This document shows, piece by piece, positions 37,344 through 46,780 of a stretch of DNA of 64,000 nt (positions are counted from its first letter, which is position 1; every line of letters begins with the position of its first letter). Source of the DNA: Staphylococcus simulans (GTDB lineage: Bacteria; Bacillota; Bacilli; Staphylococcales; Staphylococcaceae); NCBI RefSeq assembly GCF_003043455.1, contig NZ_PZGG01000002.1:17077-81076 (forward strand). Reading direction: 5' to 3'. The position numbers were made by a program, and so were the translations under genes. The notes below the pieces were generated by a model. That model was given only the letters and a program-made list of their open reading frames with translations. It searched no databases and had not been told where the DNA came from.

Positions 37344-38243
37344 ATGTTATTGTTAGAATTACTCAAAGCGCTGATTTTGGGGATTGTCGAAGGTTTGACA
37401 GAATTTGCGCCCGTATCCTCAACAGGACATATGATTCTTGTAGACGACATATGGCTGAAATCGACGAGCTTCTTAGGTTCAGAATCTGCATTCACCTTTA
37501 AAATTGTCATACAGTTAGGTTCTGTATTTGCGGTAGCGTGGGTATTTAGAAATCGTTACTTTGAAATGTTCCATCTTGGAAAGTATAAACATACGGCACA
37601 ATCTTCGGAACTTACAGAAGGAGAAAATTTAAGCAGAACAGCACAATCTAAACAAAAACGTCTAACGATTTGGCACGTTTTAGTAGGGATGATTCCTGCT
37701 GGTGTTTTAGGTTTATTATTCGATGATTTAATTGAAACATACTTATTCAGTGTGCCGACTGTTATGATCGGACTTTTATTAGGTGCGTTCTATATGATTT
37801 TCGCACAAAAGTTCAGCCGTCGTTACGCACACCGCGAACACCTTGATCAAATCACTTATGTTCAAGCATTTATTATCGGTTTATCACAAGCAGTTGCGAT
37901 GTGGCCAGGGTTCAGTCGAAGCGGCTCAACAATTTCAACTGGGGTTTTAATGAAATTGAATTATAAAGCTGCCTCTGACTTCACATTTATTATGGCTGTA
38001 CCGGTTATGTTAGCCGCAAGTGGTTTGTCATTGGTAAAACATATGGAATATATTCATTTAAATCACATTCCATTTTACTTAATAGGCTTTATCGCCGCAT
38101 TCTTATTCGGATTATTATCTATTCGTTTATTCTTAAACTTAATTAACCGTATTAAATTGGTACCTTTTGCGATTTACCGTATTATTTTAGTTATCTTTAT
38201 CGCGATCCTTTATTTCGGATTCGGAATCGGAAAAGGCATTTAA
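37344..38243 (+). CDS. uppP: undecaprenyl-diphosphatase UppP (BacA)
   Basis: A 299-residue, multi-helix membrane enzyme that dephosphorylates undecaprenyl diphosphate to recycle the lipid carrier for cell-wall synthesis and confers bacitracin tolerance. The two active-site segments are EGLTEFAPVSSTGH and PGFSRSGSTI. An AAGGAAGG motif lies upstream of the ATG. Monocistronic, followed by a terminator. Confidence 0.96.
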   Translation: MLLLELLKALILGIVEGLTEFAPVSSTGHMILVDDIWLKSTSFLGSESAFTFKIVIQLGSVFAVAWVFRNRYFEMFHLGKYKHTAQSSELTEGENLSRTAQSKQKRLTIWHVLVGMIPAGVLGLLFDDLIETYLFSVPTVMIGLLLGAFYMIFAQKFSRRYAHREHLDQITYVQAFIIGLSQAVAMWPGFSRSGSTISTGVLMKLNYKAASDFTFIMAVPVMLAASGLSLVKHMEYIHLNHIPFYLIGFIAAFLFGLLSIRLFLNLINRIKLVPFAIYRIILVIFIAILYFGFGIGKGI

Positions 38244-38253
38244 TTGATACATG

Positions 38254-38287
38254 TGCCAGCATTGAAATTCAATGCTGGTTTTTTTCA
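38254..38287 (+). terminator. terminator of uppP
   Basis: CCAGCATTGAA and TTCAATGCTGG form an 11-bp stem followed by T residues. Confidence 0.88.
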
Positions 38288-38409
38288 TGCCTTCAACCAC
38301 TGTCGCTTTAACCGTTCAAAAAAGTTGTGTATGATACAAGGGTATTCGTTTATCCCCTAATCACTCGGGGTATTTAAATGTTATATACTAATAAATGGAG
38401 GCCATTCAA

Positions 38410-39111
38410 ATGGAGAAGAAACGATTAATTAGAACATTGTTAACGGTATTACCTATCATTCTTGTACCTTTAATTGTGGAAAGAAAACGCATCAAAGACC
38501 ATCCTGATGTACAAAAATTGAATGATAAAACCGCAGGTCTAAGACAAAGTGTCTCTGACAAGTCTTCACAATTTGCGAGCGGTGTATCAAATAAATCTTC
38601 TAAAGCTGCGTCAGCGGTTTCTAATAAATCTTCTGACCTTAAACAATATGTAAGCGAGAAGAAGCAAGAAATCGAAGAGAAACGCCAAGCTAAAAAAGAA
38701 GCGAAAGCCAACGACCCAGAACGCATTAAAGCAAAAGGCGACAAATTAGAAAAACAAAATGCTAAAGAAGCTGAAAAAATGGCGAAGAAATTAGAGAAAA
38801 ACATCGAAAAACGCCATAAAAAAGAAGATAAAGATTCAGAAGCAACACGTAAACGTCTTGTTAAAGAATTAAAAGACGCTCAGAAATATGAGAAAAAAGT
38901 TGGACGTGTACCAGGTGGTCAATCTGACAAACAACTTCACAATAAAGGTGAAGAACTTGAACAAGAAAATAAAGATGAAGCTTATGATATGAACCGTATT
39001 TTAGAAGATCGCATTGAACAACGTTTAAAAGCTGAAGAAGAAGCAAGACGTGCCAACGAAGAAGAACGCATCGCGGAAATTCAAAAACATGAAAATAAGC
39101 CGAATCTTTAA
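38410..39111 (+). CDS. membrane-anchored, highly charged coiled-coil protein
   Basis: A 233-residue protein with one N-terminal helix (LIRTLLTVLPIILVPLIV) and a long hydrophilic remainder. Residues about 45-85 repeat a VSNKSS/VSDKSS motif; beyond that the sequence is Lys/Glu/Ala-rich and probably helical. ATG 38410 follows GGAGG. The next gene starts immediately after the stop (TAAATG), so they are coupled. Function unknown; conserved context next to uppP suggests an envelope role (inference). Confidence 0.75.
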   Translation: MEKKRLIRTLLTVLPIILVPLIVERKRIKDHPDVQKLNDKTAGLRQSVSDKSSQFASGVSNKSSKAASAVSNKSSDLKQYVSEKKQEIEEKRQAKKEAKANDPERIKAKGDKLEKQNAKEAEKMAKKLEKNIEKRHKKEDKDSEATRKRLVKELKDAQKYEKKVGRVPGGQSDKQLHNKGEELEQENKDEAYDMNRILEDRIEQRLKAEEEARRANEEERIAEIQKHENKPNL

Positions 39112-39564
39112 ATGACACAAGTCATTATTGATGGTGATGCTTGTCCCGTTACAGATTCAATTATTCAATTGACTGAAGGGACAGGCATTTTTGTTGTGTT
39201 GGTACGCAGTTATGCACACTTTTCAATGCGAGACTACCCTGATCATGTACGTATCGTTTACGTCGATGATGGTCCTGATCAGGTCGATTATAAAATTGTT
39301 CAATTAGCCGAAGCAGATGATATCGTAGTCACACAAGATTATGGTTTAGCTAATCTGCTGATTAATAAAGTTCAGTACGTCATGCATCATAATGGTATGC
39401 TATATAGTGATAAGAATATTAATTCCTTACTCGAACAACGTTATTTGAATGCGCAAACCAGACGCCACGGCGGACGTCATAAAGGTCCGAAGAAATTCTC
39501 AGAAGAGATGCGTAACAATTTCGAGCAAGCATTCAAACGTGTGATTAATAAGATTTCTTCTTAG
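39112..39564 (+). CDS. YaiI/YqxD family (DUF188) protein
   Basis: A 150-residue protein of the YaiI/YqxD family, a PIN-like fold. The N terminus IIDGDACPVTDSI and later VTQDYGLANLL and RRHGGRHKGPKKF are the family hallmarks. Biochemical function is not established, though a nuclease activity is plausible from the fold. It begins directly at the stop of the preceding gene with no strong binding site of its own. Confidence 0.88.
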   Translation: MTQVIIDGDACPVTDSIIQLTEGTGIFVVLVRSYAHFSMRDYPDHVRIVYVDDGPDQVDYKIVQLAEADDIVVTQDYGLANLLINKVQYVMHHNGMLYSDKNINSLLEQRYLNAQTRRHGGRHKGPKKFSEEMRNNFEQAFKRVINKISS

Positions 39565-39576
39565 GAGATGACAGTT

Positions 39577-40152
39577 ATGAGCAAATTAAAACGTATTGCA
39601 GTATTTTGCGGCGCAAGCAGAGGGAAAGATAAAGTTTACATGGAGCAAGGCTACGCTTTAGGTAAGTATATGGCAGAAAATGGTTATACTTTAGTCTATG
39701 GTGCTGGCTCTGTCGGTGTGATGGGCGCGATTTCTAATGGCGTTTTAGATAATGGCGGAGAAGCAATTGGTGTTATGCCAAAAAGCTTAGATGATAAAGA
39801 AATTACGAGCCAACGGTTAACGGATTTAGTATTGGTGGATTCACTTCATGGTCGCAAGGCCAAAATGAGTGAGCTTGCCGATGCCTTTATTTTAGCTCCC
39901 GGCGGTGCTGGTTCACTTGAAGAGTTCTTTGAAACTTATAGTTGGGCACAAATTGGTATTCACGATAAACCGATGGCTGTTTTTAATATTAATAACTTTT
40001 TCGAACCGCTTCACCATCTCATTGACTCTATGATTGAAGCTGGCTTCATTGATGATAAATATCGCGGCTTGGCTCCACTATATAATAATTTAGACGATTT
40101 ATTCGATGGTTTAGAACATTATCGTTCTGTCGGTACACGTACTTATGATTAA
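39577..40152 (+). CDS. LOG family protein (TIGR00730)
   Basis: A 191-residue Rossmann-fold protein of the lysine-decarboxylase-like LOG family, which in characterised members releases bases from nucleoside 5'-monophosphates. Segments: AVFCGASRG, VYGAGSVGVMGA, and APGGAGSLEEFFE (the usual GGYGTLEE motif is here GGAGSLEE). ATG 39577 follows AGGAG; the ATG at 39568 is too close to it. Part of a run of three plus-strand genes ended by a terminator. Confidence 0.85.
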   Translation: MSKLKRIAVFCGASRGKDKVYMEQGYALGKYMAENGYTLVYGAGSVGVMGAISNGVLDNGGEAIGVMPKSLDDKEITSQRLTDLVLVDSLHGRKAKMSELADAFILAPGGAGSLEEFFETYSWAQIGIHDKPMAVFNINNFFEPLHHLIDSMIEAGFIDDKYRGLAPLYNNLDDLFDGLEHYRSVGTRTYD

Positions 40153-40187
40153 TACATCTAAATAACTGATAATAACTTCATTCATAA

Positions 40188-40226
40188 CAAAAAGCGAGAA
40201 ACATCACCTTGAGTTTCTCGCTTTAT
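40188..40226. terminator. bidirectional terminator
   Basis: AAAGCGAGAAAC and GTTTCTCGCTTT (40191-40224) form a 12-bp stem between convergent genes. Confidence 0.8.
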
Positions 40227-40768
40227 TCATTCAGCTTTTTATAATATCTGACTTGTGTTTTGAGCGGATGTGCTGCTGACACATTCGGTAATTCATAGTC
40301 TTCTAAATAATGCATACCGATTTTTTCCATCACTCTTCTTGAAGCCGTATTTGTTTTGGCTGTCAGACTATAGACTTCTTCAATACCTTTATCCTTTGCA
40401 TATTCAAGCACTGCTTTTGCCCCTTCTGTTGCGATACCATTGTCCCAAACCTCAGGTATCAAACGCCATCCGATTTCAAAGAAAGGCAGATCTTTAAATG
40501 GATACTGGCTACGTTTAGGAAGGTAATTCAATCCAATAAAGCCGATCCATTCTCCGCTTTCTTTTAATTCTACCGCAAACAAACCAATACCTGATTGTTT
40601 CAGTTGTTTTTGCATCGCCTGCATATCCAATTCAGAACGGCGATAGCTTAATATGCTTGGGAAGAATCTGCGAACTTGTCGATTCGCATTCATTTTTTGA
40701 AACGGCAATAAATCTTTATCTTCCCAATCTCTTAACTTTAAACGTTGTGTTTCCAAATATACACTCAT
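40223..40768 (-). CDS. GNAT family N-acetyltransferase (RimJ/RimL-type)
   Basis: A 181-residue acetyltransferase of the ribosomal-protein acetylase-like group. Motifs: LETQRLKLRDW at the N terminus, IGFIGLNYL, EIGWRLIPEVWDNGIATEGAKAVLEYA (acetyl-CoA binding region) and NTASRRVMEKIGM. ATG 40768 follows GAGGTGG; the longer frame has no binding site. Substrate unknown. Confidence 0.87.
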   Translation of the reverse strand: MSVYLETQRLKLRDWEDKDLLPFQKMNANRQVRRFFPSILSYRRSELDMQAMQKQLKQSGIGLFAVELKESGEWIGFIGLNYLPKRSQYPFKDLPFFEIGWRLIPEVWDNGIATEGAKAVLEYAKDKGIEEVYSLTAKTNTASRRVMEKIGMHYLEDYELPNVSAAHPLKTQVRYYKKLNE

Positions 40769-40825
40769 TTGATTCCACCTCGTACACCCATTCAATCTCT
40801 TGTGCTCTATCTAAAAAATTGATAT

Positions 40826-40851
40826 ACAAAAAAGCACTTTTGTAAAGTGTC
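40826..40851 (-). terminator. terminator of the 103-aa gene
   Basis: CACTTT and AAAGTG arms with a short loop, followed on the minus strand by seven T residues. Confidence 0.65.
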
Positions 40852-40947
40852 CTCTACTCGTGATAGTAATATAAATCGATACGACTTCACTTACAAGCGC
40901 CTTTTTGTATACTTTATAAGATTGTCGAAAATGCTGTATAGTTGCGA

Positions 40948-41259
40948 TTATGCTTGAGGAAATTCAGAACGCGTATTGTAACTGATTAGTTGCACAGTTA
41001 CAGGCACTTCTTGCAAACGATCACGTTCGCTTTTAGGTGCTGTAAATACTACGTCAACAAAATCACCTAAATGATTTAATTTATATGTCGCTTCAAACGT
41101 ATCTGTATCTGATTCGAAATTAGGTTTTTGAGCAACTCTGCGTCTTACTTGTGCTGAAGGTGCTTCATGTTGATAGCCTGTAATTTTTTCGATGGCATTA
41201 CCGACTTCTCTTAAAGTCATCTTATTACCTTCTAATTCAAAAAATTGTTGTTCGTACAT
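40948..41259 (-). CDS. 103-residue hypothetical protein
   Basis: A soluble, charged protein without membrane segments. AAGGAG lies upstream of the ATG. No family is recognised; the predicted fold is mixed helix then strands (TFEATYKLNHLGDFVDVVFTA). Preceded by a lipoprotein gene on the same strand, about 70 bp away in the other direction of the chromosome, but not clearly co-transcribed. Confidence 0.65.
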   Translation of the reverse strand: MYEQQFFELEGNKMTLREVGNAIEKITGYQHEAPSAQVRRRVAQKPNFESDTDTFEATYKLNHLGDFVDVVFTAPKSERDRLQEVPVTVQLISYNTRSEFPQA

Positions 41260-41330
41260 GATTCAATCGACTCCTTTAGTTCGTTTATCCATTACCTATT
41301 TAATACCCTTCTGACTTTTCAAACAAACGC

Positions 41331-41711
41331 TTAAGATTGTTTGTTTTCCTTCTTGTCAGAATGTGGTGACTGTGTCTTCTGGTCATTTTCTTTAGTTGTG
41401 CTAGAAGAAGCTTTCGCTGATTTTTCCTTCTTATCTTTAGCTTCTTGTTCTTTTTTAGCTTTATCTTCTGCTTCAGATTGTTGTTTTGCTCTTTCTGTCG
41501 CAACTTTATCTTTCACTTCATCCTCTAACTTATCAACGCGTTCTTTCACCGTTTTTTGTTCTTTCTCAAGCTTTTCTTTCTTATCTTTTAATTGTTTGTT
41601 CTCTTTCTTTAGTTGTTTGATGTCATTTTCCAGTGCTGTCTTCTCATCACTTTTACCACAAGCGCTTAACATCAAAGTTGAAGCTAACAGCACCATCATC
41701 ACTTTCTTCAT
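41331..41711 (-). CDS. coiled-coil lipoprotein
   Basis: A 126-residue lipoprotein. Signal peptide with lipobox LSAC (Cys18), then a strongly helical Lys/Glu coiled coil (about 30-75) and a low-complexity Lys/Ser/Thr tail. An AGGAG motif precedes the ATG. No enzymatic domain is visible. Surface-exposed on the outer leaflet by inference. Confidence 0.75.
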   Translation of the reverse strand: MKKVMMVLLASTLMLSACGKSDEKTALENDIKQLKKENKQLKDKKEKLEKEQKTVKERVDKLEDEVKDKVATERAKQQSEAEDKAKKEQEAKDKKEKSAKASSSTTKENDQKTQSPHSDKKENKQS

Positions 41712-41915
41712 GTATTTTTAACTCCTTTAACCATGAATCCAACGCTTATATAACGTCAATTTGCTATGTATATTTTACCATGTATCCGCCTTCGCTCATA
41801 GTTTCCACACATACACTAAAAAAAGAAAGAAAAATGATAACTTCAATGATTGATTTATACGCTTAATTTAGTCATAATATGCTTGATTGTATAATATGAA
41901 TCGGAGGGTAAAGCA

Positions 41916-42602
41916 ATGGCTAAATCTACAGAACAATTGATGCGCGAAAACAATGTAAAAGCGTTGCATCTTAATAATACAGACCGCGAAATTTTTGAAA
42001 GCTATATGACTTATATTCGTGCTGATTTGCGCGTTAACCCTCATGATTCCGAATTAATGTTGAATCGTATTTTAAAAGAACTGTTAAAATCTGAAAACCA
42101 AGGTATGTTGGCCATGGATTTCTTTGATCATAACCCACGTGCCCACGCGATAGAAACGATTAAAAAGCTTAAAAACGAAACGGTACAAAATATCTTCAAA
42201 TATATTTGGCATCACATTTTGTTTTTACTAGGAATTTTTTCGTTCTTCAAAGGATTTGTCGGTTTCTTTATAGGTGAAAAACCTATCTATTATTTCACCT
42301 TCCCCATCATTGTATTAATTGGATTATTTATTATCTTTTTATTCGTATGGTGGATTTTCAAGACTGTACAAATACAAGCTTTCAATAAGTCTAATTGGGT
42401 TTGGCTTTTAACTTACGCGGTTATTTTCGGCTTGATTGCATTATTATTCTATGTCTTATATATTCCGCAATCTTACCTTACATTTGGCCCGTCTATCCAT
42501 ATTGGTAATTGGACATTTATTATCATTTCATTCGTCATCACGCCAATTGCATTTTATGTCGACCATCATTTTGTGAAGAAAAACAGCAATACTTACTTAT
42601 AA
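41916..42602 (+). CDS. DUF1129 family membrane protein
   Basis: A 228-residue protein with a soluble helical N-terminal half (RADLRVNPHDSELMLNRILKEL) and four predicted C-terminal helices. This layout is that of the DUF1129 family in Firmicutes, of unknown function. CGGAGGG precedes the ATG. Monocistronic. Confidence 0.8.
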   Translation: MAKSTEQLMRENNVKALHLNNTDREIFESYMTYIRADLRVNPHDSELMLNRILKELLKSENQGMLAMDFFDHNPRAHAIETIKKLKNETVQNIFKYIWHHILFLLGIFSFFKGFVGFFIGEKPIYYFTFPIIVLIGLFIIFLFVWWIFKTVQIQAFNKSNWVWLLTYAVIFGLIALLFYVLYIPQSYLTFGPSIHIGNWTFIIISFVITPIAFYVDHHFVKKNSNTYL

Positions 42603-42611
42603 ACAATTAAA

Positions 42612-42664
42612 ATAACAGCCTCAAAAGCAGGAATTACCCTATGCTTTTGAGGCTGTTATTATTT
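42612..42664. terminator. bidirectional terminator
   Basis: ATAACAGCCTCAAAAGCA and its exact complement (42643-42660) form an 18-bp stem between convergent genes. Confidence 0.88.
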
Positions 42665-42682
42665 GTTTAACTTTCAGTAATA

Positions 42683-43171
42683 TTAATTGATTAAAATTGC
42701 TAAGAAGAACCAAATGACCATAATAATCATGACCATGGCTTGTGCTGCAGTACTTGCTAAAAAGCCGACAACTGAACCGAAACTTGCTTTAAGCGCAGTC
42801 ATTGGATCGCGTCGTAACACCATCTCTACAATAAATACTGCAATTAATGGAACTAAAATAATGCCGAACGGCGGGAAGACAAAACATCCGACAATCACAC
42901 CGATTAAAGCTGTGATTTCTCCTGCTTTAGAACCGCCAAAACGTCTTGTAAAGTATTGACTCATCATAAGATCAGCCACAAAAATAAAGATAGTTAAAAT
43001 AATCATTGAGATATAAAAGACCCAAGATAATTTTCCGTTATGAAAACCAATTTGATAAATTAAAAATCCAATCCACATCATCGGCATTGACGGGATAACG
43101 GGTTTAATTAAACCAATAAACGCGGTAACAAAACACGCAATAATCAATAACCATAAAATTGTTGCTAGCAT
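42683..43171 (-). CDS. DUF456 family membrane protein
   Basis: A 162-residue protein with four to five helices and glycine-rich segments (FGGSKAGEITALIGVIVG, FPPFGIILVPLIAVF) typical of DUF456. Unknown function. It starts 14 bp after the MFS transporter stop, so it is probably co-transcribed with it. Confidence 0.83.
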   Translation of the reverse strand: MLATILWLLIIACFVTAFIGLIKPVIPSMPMMWIGFLIYQIGFHNGKLSWVFYISMIILTIFIFVADLMMSQYFTRRFGGSKAGEITALIGVIVGCFVFPPFGIILVPLIAVFIVEMVLRRDPMTALKASFGSVVGFLASTAAQAMVMIIMVIWFFLAILIN

Positions 43172-43185
43172 GGTAAACCTCTTTC

Positions 43186-44382
43186 TTATTCAATAAATTT
43201 CTGCTCTTTTGTAAAGAAGATTAAAATCATTCCTAATGCTAAAGAAGCAGCGGATACATAGAATACATTCCCTAATCCTACGATTTGACTCATCATACCG
43301 CCAAGTAAATTCCCGCATAATTGACCGATGACCAACGCATTCGCAAATAAAGTTGAAGAATAACCCGGGAAATCAGGCAAGATGTCTTGGAAGTAACTAA
43401 TACCAATCCCTAATAGTACTGCTAAAAACATTGCTAAAAAGACTTGGCCAAGCATCATCATATAAATATTATCAAACACACCGATACTGAAGAAGAAGAG
43501 TGCACCGAATAATGCGCCAAATATCAATAAGGTCCTTGTTTCAAGTTTTGCAGACAAAACACCTAAAATAATCATAAATGGCACTTCTAAGCCCGCACAC
43601 AAGCTCGCAAGCACACCGACATAGTCTTCACTCTCATGAAGATACTTCGTCACAAATAGAGGCATATTGAGCGTATACATCCACTGTCCAATATGCAGTA
43701 AAATAAAGGCAACAAACGGTACAATTAATTTTTTGTGTGTCAACATACTCGGTGCTTTACGTTCGATATGTGTACCTTCTTCTATCGGCCGATTTGTTTT
43801 CACTTCTTTAAAGAAGAAGACTTGAAGTAACAGTGTAAATAATAAAATAACTACTGTGCCTCCGAATAAGCCGGCATATCCCATACTTTTATTTAATAAG
43901 GCTCCGATTAACGGACCAAATAAGAATCCGAATGAAAACATAGAACGTAATACAGTGTTAGCAAATTTAGCACGACCGCGTGAAGAAGATGCATTGATAG
44001 ATTCACGTGCTGAAGCATAAAGTTGAGGCATTGCAGGTGCGAACAAACCTTGGAACAAAGCATATAACGCAATGTACAGCCAGATTGTGTGAACATAGAA
44101 GTAAATACCGAAACTCATTGCGCCCATAAACAGCGCACCAATAATCAAGACTTTTCGATTTACATTCCCTTTATCAGAAAAACGTGCCACAATTGTATTA
44201 ACAGTAAACTGACTGATTGCGGCAAGTGCTAATAAGACACCAAACTGAGTAGTTGTCATACCGAGTTCATTTGTCGCAAATAGAACTAGATAAGGAATCG
44301 TAATCGCAATTCCCATACCTACCAGCATCATATTAACCACGAATAATTTATAATTTTTAATATGCAGTAACGCTGCAAACAT
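43186..44382 (-). CDS. MFS transporter, sugar-efflux-like
   Basis: A 398-residue, 12-helix major facilitator resembling the SetA/SetB sugar efflux group (FATNELGMTTTQFGVLLALAAISQ; RFSDKGNVNRK as motif A; SFGFLFGPLIGALL). Substrate cannot be assigned from sequence alone. GAGAGG precedes the ATG. First gene of a pair with the DUF456 protein. Confidence 0.82.
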   Translation of the reverse strand: MFAALLHIKNYKLFVVNMMLVGMGIAITIPYLVLFATNELGMTTTQFGVLLALAAISQFTVNTIVARFSDKGNVNRKVLIIGALFMGAMSFGIYFYVHTIWLYIALYALFQGLFAPAMPQLYASARESINASSSRGRAKFANTVLRSMFSFGFLFGPLIGALLNKSMGYAGLFGGTVVILLFTLLLQVFFFKEVKTNRPIEEGTHIERKAPSMLTHKKLIVPFVAFILLHIGQWMYTLNMPLFVTKYLHESEDYVGVLASLCAGLEVPFMIILGVLSAKLETRTLLIFGALFGALFFFSIGVFDNIYMMMLGQVFLAMFLAVLLGIGISYFQDILPDFPGYSSTLFANALVIGQLCGNLLGGMMSQIVGLGNVFYVSAASLALGMILIFFTKEQKFIE

Positions 44383-44518
44383 AGTCTAACCTCTCTTAAA
44401 ACTTATTTATATAACCTCTAGTTTAATCAATTTTCCTACCTTTTGGAATAGATGTACAACGATTTCATCTAAAACACAATGCAATTTCAAAAGACAGCGT
44501 TTTCATATACAAACATGA

Positions 44519-44548
44519 GAAAAAGACACCCTAACTAGGATGTCTTAT
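44519..44548 (-). terminator. terminator of the LysR gene
   Basis: AAGACACCCT and AGGATGTCTT form a 10-bp stem with T residues on the minus strand. Confidence 0.8.
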
Positions 44549-44559
44549 GTACACATCAG

Positions 44560-45429
44560 TTATTTCTGAGGTGCTTTCGCAATATCATTGACGACTAATT
44601 CTACAAATGATTCCACTTGAGGCAATTGCAGCATACTAGAATCGTAGCTTAAATACGTCGAACGCACTAACGGATGTGTTTCTATATCAACTTGTTCAAA
44701 ATCAAAACGCTCTGTGTCTAAGTCTTTAACCATAATTTCTGGCAGTACTGTTACACCTACGCCGCCGACTAGCATTTCCTTACAAGTCGCAACTTGGTCT
44801 ACCGAAATCATCGCATGATAATCGCGTCCTAAATTACGACCATACCATTCTTTAATCTGGTTAATATAAATCGGATCTGCTTGAAACTCAATGAACGGCA
44901 GCTCTGGTGCTTTATCTCTTTGGCCTTTCGGATAAATAAAGTAATGCTTATCATTAAACAAATGTTGATTGTTCAAATTTAAAATTTTACTGCCGCGAAT
45001 AATCATCACGTGATAATCACGATGATGCGCTTTTATATGGTCAGTAGATCCTACTCTTACTTGAATTTCAACATTGGGGTATTGGTCGTTATAATGACTA
45101 AGTATTTGGGGTAATAAGGTTTGGCCGATTAAAGAAGAACACCCTATAGAGATGGTGCCATTTACTTCGCCCATATGTGCTTGCATCTTATCGAAAAATA
45201 AACGTTCGCGCTTTAACATATCGCGCGCATGTTCAATTACCATCGCACCTTCAGTTGTAGTGATCAACTGCTTCTTAGTGCGAATAAAAATATCAACGCC
45301 GAAGGCACTTTCTATAGCCTTCAGTCGCTGTGTTACAGCAGGTTGAGAAATATAAAGAATTTCAGCTGCTTTACGCAATGTACGTGTTTCATCTAACGTG
45401 ATTAACAAACGGTAATCCTCAATCTTCAC
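44560..45429 (-). CDS. LysR-family transcriptional regulator
   Basis: A 289-residue regulator with an N-terminal helix-turn-helix (RTLRKAAEILYISQPAVTQRLKAIE) and a C-terminal ligand-binding domain (GTISIGCSSLIGQTLLPQIL). Target and ligand unknown. It is read in the same direction as its neighbours, so the usual divergent target is not evident. Confidence 0.88.
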   Translation of the reverse strand: MKIEDYRLLITLDETRTLRKAAEILYISQPAVTQRLKAIESAFGVDIFIRTKKQLITTTEGAMVIEHARDMLKRERLFFDKMQAHMGEVNGTISIGCSSLIGQTLLPQILSHYNDQYPNVEIQVRVGSTDHIKAHHRDYHVMIIRGSKILNLNNQHLFNDKHYFIYPKGQRDKAPELPFIEFQADPIYINQIKEWYGRNLGRDYHAMISVDQVATCKEMLVGGVGVTVLPEIMVKDLDTERFDFEQVDIETHPLVRSTYLSYDSSMLQLPQVESFVELVVNDIAKAPQK

Positions 45430-45471
45430 GTTTTATCCTCCTACTTCCTTCAATCCTTTTCTTCTATGAAA

Positions 45472-45511
45472 TAAAAACCATGCGGCAGTCTTTTGACAGC
45501 GACAGCATGGT
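45472..45511 (-). terminator. terminator of the DUF402 gene
   Basis: ACCATGC (45478-45484) and GCATGGT (45505-45511) with TTTTTATTT following on the minus strand. Confidence 0.7.
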
Positions 45512-45561
45512 ACCTTTCATACAAACACTCTTTCACACTGTGTGCTGGGTTCTCCTGACTG

Positions 45562-46134
45562 TTATCCTCGGTGATGATGCGTCGTATGTTTATCGTTTAA
45601 ATACTTATGTTTAATCTTATTATAGCAATACATAATATTTTCTTGCATACTTGGAAAATCATGATCAATTTTCATCATTAACTGATGCGCAATGATGTAG
45701 GCTTCATGATATTGTTTCTTCGAAATTTGTTTTGTTTCTAATGCCCGTAATAAATCATCCTCGTCAACCAACTCATATTCTCCATTAGGCAATACAATGA
45801 CATCCAAGCATAAATCTACTGTGCGTGCTTTACCTTTTTGTGTAATATTTTTAATATTGATATCAAAATAATATTCAAGCGGGTTGCCGTTTTCATCTAG
45901 CATCACTGTTATACTGTAACGTTTCTTATCTGGTACGATTTGAAGCCATTGATAGTTATCATCTGCGACTATCATGGTTTTACCGACGACAGAAACTTTT
46001 AAAGGTTCCTTTACTTTCTTCATTGTGATTAAGCCAATGATTCCTTTGAATTTATTATTATTCACCTTAACTTCAGTATAATCTCTTTCAATCAGACGAC
46101 GCCAGTGACGTTTATCGATGTATTTTACTTTCAC
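45562..46134 (-). CDS. DUF402 family protein
   Basis: A 190-residue protein of the DUF402 (FomD-like/Ntdp) family; relatives in staphylococci include a nucleoside tri- and diphosphate phosphatase. Segments YYFDINI, VDLCLDVIVLPNGEYELVDEDDL are the conserved acidic, metal-binding core. I chose GTG 46134, giving MKVKYIDKRHW, with AAGGAG upstream; the longer frame is less likely. It ends in a His-rich tail (HTTHHHRG). It is the last conserved core gene before the gas vesicle cluster. Confidence 0.82.
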   Translation of the reverse strand: MKVKYIDKRHWRRLIERDYTEVKVNNNKFKGIIGLITMKKVKEPLKVSVVGKTMIVADDNYQWLQIVPDKKRYSITVMLDENGNPLEYYFDINIKNITQKGKARTVDLCLDVIVLPNGEYELVDEDDLLRALETKQISKKQYHEAYIIAHQLMMKIDHDFPSMQENIMYCYNKIKHKYLNDKHTTHHHRG

Positions 46135-46297
46135 TGTCACCAACTCCTTGACATTATTATATAAAACTGTCACATACATGTCACTCAATGTTTGATATTA
46201 TTAAAAGTATTACACAAATTAAAAGCCTTTTTTACAGATTGTACACATATTGTTGAATCATTAAAGCTAAAACGCAAATAGCGCATAACAATAGAAA

Positions 46298-46328
46298 TGA
46301 CCGTACTTTCAGCTGATAAGTACGGTCA
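46298..46328. terminator. terminator at the end of the gas vesicle operon
   Basis: TGACCGTACTT (46298-46308) and AAGTACGGTCA (46318-46328) form an 11-bp stem about 45 bp after gvpU. Confidence 0.72.
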
Positions 46329-46372
46329 CTTGTTTTGATATCACACTATTATTTCAGTGTTCATATTAAATT

Positions 46373-46759
46373 TTAGTTACTTTTGATTTTACCTAAAAAG
46401 AAACTGTTTACTTCACTCAATTTACCTCTCCAAATCAGCTTACCACTTGAAGGTGTAGGTTTGTTTTCACTGATAAAAATACTTGTATCTTTTAAGTGAA
46501 TATAATTGATTTCATCGTTATCACTTTCTCCAGCAGCGTCGCCAGCTTCGTCTAAATCTTCACTGAATTGTTTAGACGTCTCATTGCCGCCTTTGAAAGA
46601 TTTACTTAAAGTTTTAAAGTATTCTTTTGCTGAAATCAATGTACCAGTCACAATGGCACCGTCGACTAATAACGAAATATCTAGAGAAAAGTCGTCTTCG
46701 TTTGCGGCTTTTACAAATGATTCAAGAATATCATCTTTAGATGTCTGTTTGTTACTCAT
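46373..46759 (-). CDS. gvpU: gas vesicle protein GvpU
   Basis: A 128-residue protein like GvpU of Bacillus megaterium: SFVKAANEDDFSLDISLLVDGAIVTGTLISAKEY is the conserved core. Published work on B. megaterium links GvpU to vesicle clustering and phase transitions. AGAGG precedes the ATG. It starts 21 bp after the gvpT-like stop and is the last gene of the cluster, as in B. megaterium. The middle (ETSKQFSEDLDEAGDAAGESDNDE) is an acidic insertion of variable kind. Confidence 0.85.
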   Translation of the reverse strand: MSNKQTSKDDILESFVKAANEDDFSLDISLLVDGAIVTGTLISAKEYFKTLSKSFKGGNETSKQFSEDLDEAGDAAGESDNDEINYIHLKDTSIFISENKPTPSSGKLIWRGKLSEVNSFFLGKIKSN

Positions 46760-46780
46760 TATATCATTCCTCTCATTTAA

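Noticed and set aside
38406..38804. 132-codon minus-strand frame opposite the charged coiled-coil protein
   Set aside because: Antisense to a well-supported gene with good binding site; Phe/Ser/Leu composition typical of a shadow of Lys/Glu codons.
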